A DNA stretch of 20,853 nt, taken from contig CAJTSO010000003.1 of assembly GCA_910579115.1 (NCBI GenBank), forward strand, positions 48,415 to 69,267, in the 5' to 3' direction. Below, in pieces: positions 15,901 to 20,853 of the stretch; the stretch's first letter is position 1; every line of letters starts with the position of its first letter. Origin of the DNA: an uncultured Selenomonadaceae bacterium (lineage in GTDB: Bacteria > Bacillota > Negativicutes > Selenomonadales > Selenomonadaceae). The notes beneath the pieces were generated by a model. It saw only the letters and a list, made by a program, of their open reading frames with translations. It was not told where the DNA came from and did not search any database. The translations under genes and the position numbers were made by a program.

Positions 15901-16536
15901 CAGCGGCACCTTCGCAGGCTTGAAAACAAGCTTGAGCAATTGGGGCCTGTAAGCCCAGGGGCAATAGAACAGGCACAGCGGCTTGATGACCGCAGAAAAC
16001 TTTTATCTGCTCAAGCTGGCGATTTGAGAATTGCAATGGATAATCTCATCTCTATAATTGATAATATCGATGAAAAAATGAGGGAGCGACTCACTGAGGC
16101 ATTCAATTCTATCAGAAAATATTTTGGAGAGACATTTCTCTCACTATTTGGCGGGGGAGAAGCAGACCTTATCCGCACGGGCGAAGAAGATATTCTTTCC
16201 GCCGGCATTGACATAAATGTGACAATTCCCAACAAAAAGCAGCAAAATCTTTCGGCTCTTTCAGGAGGAGAAAGAGCCCTTACTGTTATCGCGCTTCTTT
16301 TTGCAGTCCTTCGCTATTCTCCATCGCCATTTGCTGTACTTGATGAAATTGACGCTCCCTTGGACGAGGTTAATATTTCCAGATTCGGCCGTTTTTTGAG
16401 AGAGTTCTCAGAAAAAACCCAGTTTATTATTGTGACACATCGCAAGGGGACCATGGATGCCGCTGATACTCTCTATGGTGTAACTTTGGAAGATGCCGGT
16501 ATTTCAAAAATAATATCCGTAAAGTTTGATGAATGA
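12988..16536 (+). CDS. smc: Chromosome segregation/condensation ATPase SMC
   Basis: The product has 1182 residues from TTG 12988, the full length of bacterial SMC. The N-terminal head has the Walker A motif GPNGSGKSN (31-39) and Q-loop GQNKIDEIL (Q143). Two long coiled-coil arms (~165-495 and ~665-1000) flank a hinge (~500-662) with GFGKAPRSIL, VEVALGAAQQYIVTRD and GGSVSGGSTRN. The C-terminal head has the signature LSGGERALT (from 1091), Walker B AVLDEIDAPLDEVN (D1119, E1120) and the switch His region VTHRKGTMDAAD. With ScpA and ScpB, not encoded here, SMC forms the ring that extrudes DNA loops from ParB sites. Starting at TTG gives MQLKRLIAYGFKSFAEK, the normal SMC N-terminus. ftsY follows 16 bases later, a common pairing in Bacillota. 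Confidence 0.97.
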   Translation: MQLKRLIAYGFKSFAEKIEVDFDCGVTAIVGPNGSGKSNITDAIRWVLGEQNIRNLRGLKTEDIIFSGSKERRQLGVAEVSLYFSNEDSRLPVDYSEVIVTRRLFRSGESECYINKVPCRLKDIHLLLADTGVGREGISIIGQNKIDEILNNKPEDRRLFFEEAAGITKFRANRKDASKKLDNTRNNLTRINDILCEIDTQLEPLKVEAEKTRQYNEIAQERDKAKITGLLNRYEQEQMKVSSGKQKLLLERDGEVSVTAKLAKAEADKQELNQKVLFMEEDLTALGSDLLSLSDTIKDKESDLRLLDEQRRNDEEALERYSVQEKQIERAIEEGKATLLEYQNSNSTLLKKRQEVSDIISLLRKDIANKNLEIRNASETYTKSQTDRLRAEQNVSEKKNSIVLLEKDIDSETERQAKSGEAEKEISAALKLSSEKLDAVTQNLLYLENEYTEKEKLQRDNEREFRTHKDRLYRIQQDIKSKRQLISQIEAKLQVLTQLQTAYEGFGKAPRSILSCHESWRDNVNGAVAELLNVPEKYVNAVEVALGAAQQYIVTRDMNTAKAAIEYLKFNKLGRVTFLPLETLNDRKPVNLSNDITSMKGYVGICHELVETKPEYDIVARFLLSSTIVVDGFDNANKIAKRLGYKNRIVTISGELLNPGGSVSGGSTRNNENSFLNRRGEISSLTNTLNQKTSEESAVQAEESNLTNKIVEIEQCKETLSKDIQQLLIKITSLRSDKKNLEEAVEEKANTLEAIRAVAAQFSVSFSRLQEKKLAAHKELREAIGAAERAYEESRQSGISLSKLETEAKGLSDKLRNSEVEDAAVNQQINFLKEKTLLKQQEIDQLNLQRQAIKKESTSLNEKLSNKSDDRLSAEAKLSDLKNQLTVITKNRDMLYSAKMAALAAGNNKDEEIRVINRNLTEVRQRIQDLELHISQCQFAADEKKRSLEDDLGISIAAAEAKRLKLNGTELQRHLRRLENKLEQLGPVSPGAIEQAQRLDDRRKLLSAQAGDLRIAMDNLISIIDNIDEKMRERLTEAFNSIRKYFGETFLSLFGGGEADLIRTGEEDILSAGIDINVTIPNKKQQNLSALSGGERALTVIALLFAVLRYSPSPFAVLDEIDAPLDEVNISRFGRFLREFSEKTQFIIVTHRKGTMDAADTLYGVTLEDAGISKIISVKFDE

Positions 16537-16552
16537 TTAAAGGAGACCGATT

Positions 16553-17467
16553 ATGGGCTTTTTTGACAGACTAAAAAAGGGAATAACCAAGACTCGCGAA
16601 GCTTTTACCGGAAAGATTGAAAAACTGATTCTCGGTTATGCAGATATCAATGAAGACCTGATGGATGAGTTGGAAGAGACTCTGATAATGGCAGATGTTG
16701 GATTTGATACAACTGAACGATTGATGGCTTCGGTCAGAAAAGGAATTAAGTCCAAGCAGATAAACTCTCCGGAGGATTTAAAACCCTTTCTGGAAAAAGA
16801 GATTTCCAACATATTGAATCTGGGAGACAGTGGAGTGCGTTTTGCGCCAAAGGGCCCAACGGTTTTACTTATTGTGGGTGTTAATGGTGCCGGTAAGACT
16901 ACAACGATCGGCAAACTGAGCGCATTCTACGGTTATTATGGAAAAAAAGTAATGTTGGCCGCAGGCGATACTTTTAGAGCAGCAGCCATTGAACAGCTTG
17001 AGGTTTGGGGAGAACGGACAAATGCAACCGTGATCAAGCATGAGGCCGGTTCCGACCCGGCAGCGGTAGCTTATGATGCTGTAATGGCGGCAAAGGCCCG
17101 CAATGTAGACATATTGATTATCGATACTGCCGGACGCCTTCAAACGAAATCAAATCTCATGGAAGAACTGAAGAAAATCAATCGGATAATTTCCCGTGAG
17201 ATACCCGGTGCCCCCCATGAAACCCTGCTCGTTCTTGATGCAACAACAGGGCAAAACGCTATAAGTCAAGCAAAACTTTTTACCGAAGCAGCTCCTGTTA
17301 CCGGTGTAGTTCTTACAAAGCTTGACGGTACCGCAAAGGGCGGCGTCGTAATAGGCATAAAATCTGAATTGAAAATGCCAGTTAAGTGGATTGGCGTAGG
17401 TGAGGCTGTAGAGGATTTACGACCTTTTTCCCCTGATGAATTTGCCAGAGCGTTGTTTGATAAATAA
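16553..17467 (+). CDS. ftsY: Signal recognition particle receptor FtsY
   Basis: The product (304 residues) is the SRP receptor GTPase with N and G domains and almost no acidic A domain, as is usual in Bacillota. The N-terminus MGFFDRLKKGITKTREAF includes the amphipathic membrane-targeting helix. G motifs: GVNGAGKTTT (from 109, K115), DTFRAAAIEQL (insertion box), DTAGRLQTK (from 191), TKLDGTAKGG (from 255) and the closing GVGEAVEDLRPF. FtsY docks ribosome-SRP complexes at the membrane, pairing its GTPase with Ffh, encoded 500 bases downstream. AAGGAG lies seven bases before ATG 16553. The stop codon is part of the 5' arm of the terminator palindrome, so translation runs directly into the hairpin. 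Confidence 0.97.
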   Translation: MGFFDRLKKGITKTREAFTGKIEKLILGYADINEDLMDELEETLIMADVGFDTTERLMASVRKGIKSKQINSPEDLKPFLEKEISNILNLGDSGVRFAPKGPTVLLIVGVNGAGKTTTIGKLSAFYGYYGKKVMLAAGDTFRAAAIEQLEVWGERTNATVIKHEAGSDPAAVAYDAVMAAKARNVDILIIDTAGRLQTKSNLMEELKKINRIISREIPGAPHETLLVLDATTGQNAISQAKLFTEAAPVTGVVLTKLDGTAKGGVVIGIKSELKMPVKWIGVGEAVEDLRPFSPDEFARALFDK

Positions 17468-17515
17468 AAATTGCCATTGCCAAGTAAAAATACTTGACAA
17501 TGGCAATTTTTATTT
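17462..17515 (+). terminator. Long near-perfect palindromic terminator after ftsY
   Basis: The 25-base arms 17462-17486 and 17491-17515 are complementary at 24 positions around an AAAA loop. The only mismatch is C17480 against A17497. The 5' arm starts in the last sense codon of ftsY and includes its stop. The 3' arm ends in T-rich sequence (TTTTTATTT) and the 5' arm begins A-rich, so it could terminate on either strand. Confidence 0.92.
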
Positions 17516-17522
17516 GTATAAT
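17494..17522 (+). promoter_or_regulatory. Consensus sigma-A promoter inside the ftsY terminator, driving ylxM-ffh
   Basis: TTGACA (17494-17499) and TATAAT (17517-17522) are both perfect and 17 bases apart. The -35 box lies in the 3' arm of the ftsY terminator and the -10 box starts one base after it ends. Transcription would start near 17529-17531, giving a leader of about 60 nt before the preferred ylxM start. This is the strongest promoter match I saw in the window. Confidence 0.85.
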
Positions 17523-17589
17523 CACTTCCGTTGATGTAAACTTAAGCGCTTGACACACCTCGCAATTATAATATATGGCGGTGAAATAC

Positions 17590-17976
17590 ATGGATACTCG
17601 TTCCGGTGAAAAGTTTGTTGAGCGCATGGAATTTACCGATTTGTATGACTGCTATGGTCAATTATTGACAGATCATCAGCGCGAAATACTAGCCATGTAT
17701 TTATATGATGATTTAACGATATCTGAAATTGGTGACAGTAAGGGCATATCGAGGCAGGCTGTACATGATATGCTTAAAAGAGCGCATGAAAGTCTGGCTG
17801 ACTGTGAAATTAAACTGGGGTTCATTGATAAGCAGCGTAACGAACACGAAAAGCTTTTGAGTATTTATGATGAGCTCTCTGCTGCCCAAGAAGATGCCTC
17901 CAGAAAAAAAGCTTTGAAAATATTAAAAAAATATATCGACAGCTATATGGAAAGCAGGGGAAATAATGATATTTGA
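17590..17976 (+). CDS. ylxM: YlxM family DNA-binding protein (UPF0122), SRP-associated
   Basis: The product is a small helix-turn-helix protein (128 residues from ATG 17590). The core LTDHQREILAMYLYDDLTIS followed by EIGDSKGISRQAVHDMLKRA resembles sigma-70 region 4, the hallmark of YlxM. The C-terminal third is charged and helical. YlxM is always next to ffh; in streptococci it has been reported to bind SRP components and alter Ffh GTPase behaviour. ATG 17590 is preferred because GGCGGTGA (17577-17584) lies before it. ATG 17575 in frame would add five residues without a ribosome binding site, and ATG 17629 is a third option. The end overlaps ffh by 11 bases, indicating coupling. It is slightly longer than the B. 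subtilis protein (about 110). Confidence 0.9.
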   Translation: MDTRSGEKFVERMEFTDLYDCYGQLLTDHQREILAMYLYDDLTISEIGDSKGISRQAVHDMLKRAHESLADCEIKLGFIDKQRNEHEKLLSIYDELSAAQEDASRKKALKILKKYIDSYMESRGNNDI

Positions 17977-19336
17977 AGGCCTGGCTGACCGTCTGCAGGA
18001 AACCTTCAAAAAGTTACGAGGTCATGGACGGCTCACAGAAGATGATGTTAACGAGGCAATGCGGGATGTGCGAATGGCGCTACTCGAAGCCGATGTTAAC
18101 TTTAAGGTCGTAAAAGATTTTGTAAAGAAGGTTAAAGAACGGGCTGTTGGACAGGAAGTTCTGGAAACCTTGACGCCTGCTCAATTCGTTGTAAAAATCG
18201 TTGACGAAGAGCTTACCTCGTTGATGGGTGGAACTCAGAGCAAGATAAATATCTCTCCTAAGCCTCCAACAATCATCATGCTTGTTGGTCTTCAGGGCGC
18301 TGGTAAAACCACATCTGCCGGTAAACTGGGTATAGCCTTGAAGAAGAAGGGTAAGCATCCGATACTTGTCGCAGCAGATATATACCGACCCGCAGCTGTG
18401 AAGCAGTTACAGATTATCGGAAGTCAACTGGATATCCCGGTATTCTCCATGCCTCAGGGAACAGATGCGGTGATGATTGCAAAGTCATCCTTGGACTTTG
18501 CCACCCACAGAGCTTCAGATGTTATAATAATTGATACCGCTGGTCGTCTACAGATTAACCGGGAATTGATGGATGAACTAAAATCCATCAAGACAGAGGT
18601 AAATCCCCATGAGATCCTGTTAGTGGTAGATGCTATGACAGGTCAGGAAGCTGTCAATGTCGCCCAAAGCTTCAACGAAGATTTGAATATAGACGGCGTG
18701 ATCCTCACTAAGATGGACGGTGATGCGCGAGGCGGTGCAGCTTTGTCCATAAAGGCTGTTACCAATTGCCCGATAAAATTCATTGGTATGGGCGAAAAGT
18801 TGGAACCCCTTGAACCGTTTTATCCTGACCGCATGGCATCTCGTATCCTGGGGATGGGCGATGTCCTTTCTCTTGTTGAAAAAGCTCAGGAACTTTACGA
18901 TGCAAAGCAGGCTAAGGAAATTCAAAAGAAATTCCGCAAGGATGAATTTACTTTAGATGATTTCCTGGAGCAGATGCAACAGATTAGGAAATTGGGTTCT
19001 TTTGAGCAAATTCTCGGAATGATTCCCGGTATGGGCACCCTGAAGAAACAACTGGAAGGTGCCGATATTGATTTGAATGGCAAAGAGACTCGCCGTATTG
19101 AAGCTATCATTCGCTCCATGACCCCTCGTGAGCGTGCTGATATAAAAATCATTGATGGAAGCCGCCGGAAGCGTATCGCAAAGGGCAGTGGAACAAGTGT
19201 GCAGGAGGTAAACAAGCTATTAAAGCAATTTGCCGAGATGCGCAAGATGATGAAAAAAATGAAGAACTTAAAGGGTGGAAAAGGTTTAGGCAGTTTTAGA
19301 ATGCCTAAGATCCCCGGACTACCCTTTATGAAGTGA
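17966..19336 (+). CDS. ffh: Signal recognition particle protein Ffh
   Basis: The product (456 residues) is the SRP54 homologue that binds signal sequences and 4.5S/6S SRP RNA. The N domain (1-~95) is followed by the G domain with GLQGAGKTTSAGKLG (from 108, K114), DIYRPAAVKQL, DTAGRLQINRELMDEL (from 190), TKMDGDARGG (from 248) and GMGEKLEPLEPF. The M domain (~300-440) carries the RNA-binding stretch ending SRRKRIAKGSGTSVQEVN and a methionine-rich tail with MRKMMKKM, which forms the flexible hydrophobic groove for signal peptides. The length is typical. AGGGGA precedes ATG 17966 inside ylxM. Its partner FtsY lies just upstream in a separate transcription unit; the SRP RNA gene is not in the window. 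Confidence 0.97.
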   Translation: MIFEGLADRLQETFKKLRGHGRLTEDDVNEAMRDVRMALLEADVNFKVVKDFVKKVKERAVGQEVLETLTPAQFVVKIVDEELTSLMGGTQSKINISPKPPTIIMLVGLQGAGKTTSAGKLGIALKKKGKHPILVAADIYRPAAVKQLQIIGSQLDIPVFSMPQGTDAVMIAKSSLDFATHRASDVIIIDTAGRLQINRELMDELKSIKTEVNPHEILLVVDAMTGQEAVNVAQSFNEDLNIDGVILTKMDGDARGGAALSIKAVTNCPIKFIGMGEKLEPLEPFYPDRMASRILGMGDVLSLVEKAQELYDAKQAKEIQKKFRKDEFTLDDFLEQMQQIRKLGSFEQILGMIPGMGTLKKQLEGADIDLNGKETRRIEAIIRSMTPRERADIKIIDGSRRKRIAKGSGTSVQEVNKLLKQFAEMRKMMKKMKNLKGGKGLGSFRMPKIPGLPFMK

Positions 19337-19363
19337 TCAGCTCTTTAAGGAGGTGAATATATA

Positions 19364-19636
19364 ATGGCAGTAAAGATTCGTTTAACCCGTCTCGGTGCTA
19401 AGAAGAAGCCCTTCTATCGCATCATTGTCGCTGATTCCCGTTCCCCGCGCAACGGTCGTTTCATCGAAATCATCGGTAACTACGATCCGACTAAGGAGCC
19501 TGCTATCGTCAATGTTGATGAGGACAAGGCTATTGATTGGATGATGAAGGGTGCACAGCCGACTGATACCGTTCGCTCCTTGCTCAGCAAGAAGGGTGTT
19601 ATGGCTAAGTATGATGCCGCAAAGCGCTCTAAGTAA
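19364..19636 (+). CDS. rpsP: 30S ribosomal protein bS16
   Basis: The product (90 residues) is bS16, an early-assembly protein of the 30S subunit. MAVKIRLTRLGAKKKPFYRI is the universal N-terminus, followed by VADSRSPRNGRFIEIIGNYD and a short C-terminal DTVRSLLSKKGVM segment. An extended ribosome binding site AAGGAGGTGA (19347-19356) lies seven bases before the ATG. Codon use differs from the neighbours and fits high expression: all eight arginines are CGT or CGC, whereas AGA and AGG are frequent in the other genes. It begins the classic rpsP-khpA-ylqD-rimM run. Confidence 0.98.
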   Translation: MAVKIRLTRLGAKKKPFYRIIVADSRSPRNGRFIEIIGNYDPTKEPAIVNVDEDKAIDWMMKGAQPTDTVRSLLSKKGVMAKYDAAKRSK

Positions 19637-19651
19637 TTGCGAGGTTTCCAG

Positions 19652-19879
19652 ATGAAAGAACTGGTTGAATACATCGCCAAATCCCTTGTAGATCATCCGG
19701 AATCGGTCATCGTTGAAGAAAAAGTTGACGAAGACGTTGTAGTGTTTGAACTTCATGTGGCTCAGGATGACATGGGTAAGGTCATCGGTAAGCAGGGGCG
19801 TATTGCTAAGGCTATCCGTACAGTAGTCAAAGCAGCTGCAACTGTAGACAATAAAAAAGTTACCGTAGAAATCATATGA
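19652..19879 (+). CDS. khpA: KH-domain RNA-binding protein KhpA
   Basis: The product (75 residues from ATG 19652) is essentially one KH domain. The GxxG RNA-binding loop is GKQG in DDMGKVIGKQGRIAKAIRTV, and the start MKELVEYIAKSLVDHPE is typical. KhpA pairs with KhpB (Jag/EloR) to bind many transcripts; in streptococci the pair affects cell elongation and division. KhpB is not in the window. ATG 19652 has GAGGT six bases upstream; an in-frame TTG at 19637, directly after the rpsP stop, would add five residues and is less likely. A terminator-like hairpin follows the stop by seven bases. Confidence 0.96.
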   Translation: MKELVEYIAKSLVDHPESVIVEEKVDEDVVVFELHVAQDDMGKVIGKQGRIAKAIRTVVKAAATVDNKKVTVEII

Positions 19880-19885
19880 GTTGAG

Positions 19886-19929
19886 GCGGCATTTACTCCA
19901 CCGATTGATGGAGTTTTGCCGCTGTTTTT
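19886..19929 (+). terminator. Intra-operon terminator between khpA and ylqD
   Basis: GCGGCA (19886-19891) pairs with TGCCGC (19917-19922), and ACTCCA (19895-19900) with TGGAGT (19909-19914). A small TTT/TT internal loop separates the two helices and the apical loop is eight bases. TGTTTTT follows directly. This is a well-formed Rho-independent terminator inside a co-directional gene run, so it probably lowers rather than abolishes downstream transcription. Confidence 0.82.
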
Positions 19930-19958
19930 CTAAATTTGATGAAAAGAGAGGTATTAGT

Positions 19959-20366
19959 ATGGACACTATTTCCCTTAAAATACCCATTACTATAAAAGCA
20001 AAGCTTACTGATAAGCTTCGCGCCCGCATTGTAAGCGAACTCACTGACAGCCTCAAGCGGGTAGAGATGGAGCTCAGTCAGCTGGATATACAGGAGCGTC
20101 AGGTTCTTGCTGAGCAGGGGCACAATGATATTCAGCGTATTCAGGCTATTCGTGCCCATTTTGACGGAGAGCGCCAACAGAGGGTTGATTTCAGAAAAGA
20201 CACTGAAAAGCGGCTGGAGGATACAAATCACCTTGCTCCCGGCGCAGAGATCGTTCAGGGTCAGCTTGAGCGCATCGTTGATGTGAAGATCGGCGACAAT
20301 ATCCGTGAATTGATGAATGTAGAAATATTGGTTGAAGACGACAAGGTTGTCGCTATTCGCAGCTAA
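19959..20366 (+). CDS. ylqD: YlqD family protein
   Basis: The product (135 residues) is close in length to B. subtilis YlqD. MDTISLKIPITIKAKLT begins a beta/helix N-terminus, a strongly charged coiled-coil-like segment (~30-85, many E, Q and R) follows, and the C-terminus has GAEIVQGQLERIVDVKIGDN, which looks like a small beta-barrel. No enzymatic motif is visible and the function is unknown; the family is recognised mainly by its fixed place between khpA and rimM. ATG 19959 is preceded by AGAGAGGT. The frame stays open upstream to 19881, but that part would be translated through the terminator hairpin and has no ribosome binding site. The stop is one base before the rimM start. Confidence 0.88.
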   Translation: MDTISLKIPITIKAKLTDKLRARIVSELTDSLKRVEMELSQLDIQERQVLAEQGHNDIQRIQAIRAHFDGERQQRVDFRKDTEKRLEDTNHLAPGAEIVQGQLERIVDVKIGDNIRELMNVEILVEDDKVVAIRS

Positions 20367-20367
20367 T

Positions 20368-20853
20368 ATGAAAAATGAAGATAAAAACCGCCTTCGTATA
20401 GGAAAAATTGGAAAGACTCATGGTATACGAGGTGAGCTTCGCATAAACAGCCTTACAGATTTTCCAGAACGATTCGAGGGCATGACCCAAGTCTATGTCA
20501 ATGATACGCTAATGGACATAAAGACTGTTCGCTATCAAAACGATGCGGTTCTTATGTCATTTAAGGGATTTGACACTCGCGAGGCAGCGGCAACATTGAC
20601 AGGCCGGTATCTTATGGTAAACCGTGAGGATGCCGTCGAGCTTGAAGATGGAGAGTATTACACAATAGATATTATTGGGCTGGAGGTATATGATAAGGAA
20701 ACGGGTAATCATTTAGGAACTGTTACTGATGTTTTATCCACCGGCAGTAATGATGTCTATGTGACAAAGCCGATAGAAAAAGGACAGAAGGATATTCTTA
20801 TTCCGGCTCTCAAGTCTGTTGTAAGTAAAATAGATGTTGACGGTGGCTCCATG
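20368..20853 (+). CDS. rimM: Ribosome maturation factor RimM (partial, 3' end beyond window)
   Basis: The visible 162 codons cover nearly all of the protein (family about 165-180 residues); no stop is reached. The N-terminal beta-barrel has RIGKIGKTHGIRGELRINSL, the diagnostic RimM start, and the PRC-barrel half has YYTIDIIGLEVYD, LGTVTDVLSTGSNDVYVT and ILIPALKSVVSKID. RimM binds ribosomal protein uS19 and promotes assembly of the 30S head. ATG 20368 is one base after the ylqD stop and has no clear ribosome binding site of its own, so translation probably depends on coupling. trmD and rplS normally follow and would be expected just outside. Confidence 0.96.
   Translation, partial: MKNEDKNRLRIGKIGKTHGIRGELRINSLTDFPERFEGMTQVYVNDTLMDIKTVRYQNDAVLMSFKGFDTREAAATLTGRYLMVNREDAVELEDGEYYTIDIIGLEVYDKETGNHLGTVTDVLSTGSNDVYVTKPIEKGQKDILIPALKSVVSKIDVDGGSM

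Noticed and set aside
17550..17572. A second perfect TTGACA (17550-17555) and a second perfect TATAAT (17567-17572) just before ylxM.
   Set aside because: They are only 11 bases apart, too close for sigma-A. Neither finds a good partner at 16-18 bases, and the TATAAT would place the transcript start at or past the first ATG. The pair at 17494/17517 explains the promoter better.
19382..20056. A 224-codon open frame on the - strand opposite rpsP, khpA and ylqD.
   Set aside because: It is a shadow of strongly conserved genes on the + strand; it crosses the khpA-ylqD terminator and has no promoter or ribosome binding site. Other antisense frames in rng, smc and ffh were rejected for the same reason.
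1..20853. Search for a defence system, mobile element, CRISPR array or secondary-metabolite cluster.
   Set aside because: Every gene is explained by a core cellular family, direction and spacing are uniform, and I found no repeat array, transposase, integrase, terminal inverted repeats or composition break apart from the high-expression codon use of rpsP.

Overview
The window is a compact stretch of bacterial housekeeping genes, all on the + strand, cut at both ends inside a gene. AT-rich codon use, strong AGGAGG-type ribosome binding sites, several TTG starts, and neighbourhoods such as PP2C phosphatase - PASTA kinase - rsgA - rpe and ylxM - ffh - rpsP - khpA - ylqD - rimM point to a Bacillota (Firmicutes) chromosome. 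The final residues of a formate-tetrahydrofolate ligase at the left edge fit an anaerobe. A member of the Negativicutes or a clostridial relative is my best guess, but this is inference from gene order and protein style only. I see no insertion sequence, prophage, CRISPR array, tRNA or rRNA.

Layout. (1) 1-93: C-terminus of fhs, then a short spacer with a GC-rich hairpin. (2) 178-11665: ten genes after rodA follow with gaps of at most about 30 nt or with overlaps, so this looks like one long transcription unit. It holds rodA (cell-wall glycan polymerase), a B12-binding-type radical SAM protein with its DUF2344 partner, rng (RNase G/E), an FhaA-like DUF3662-FHA protein, a PP2C phosphatase, a PASTA Ser/Thr kinase, rsgA, rpe, queC and folE2. 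A terminator hairpin follows folE2. (3) 11666-11970: a 305-nt gap with the terminator, a weak promoter candidate and no convincing gene. (4) 11971-17467: a YbhN/LPG-synthase-TM-type membrane protein, smc and ftsY, closed by a near-perfect 25-nt-arm palindrome. (5) 17494-20853: a consensus promoter lying inside that palindrome leads into ylxM, ffh, rpsP, khpA, ylqD and rimM (cut by the window end), with one internal terminator between khpA and ylqD.

How the parts fit. RodA and the FHA/PP2C/PASTA-kinase module belong to envelope growth and its phospho-signalling. RNase G, RsgA, bS16, RimM, YlxM and KhpA serve RNA turnover and ribosome assembly. Ffh and FtsY are the two SRP-pathway GTPases. SMC organises the chromosome. 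FolE2 and QueC catalyse steps of queuosine synthesis, and FolE2 also feeds folate.

The window is mostly well-known core biology. The two items that most deserve a second look are the promoter whose -35 box occupies the only mismatch of the ftsY terminator stem, and the conserved but functionally unassigned radical SAM/DUF2344 pair joined to RNase G.
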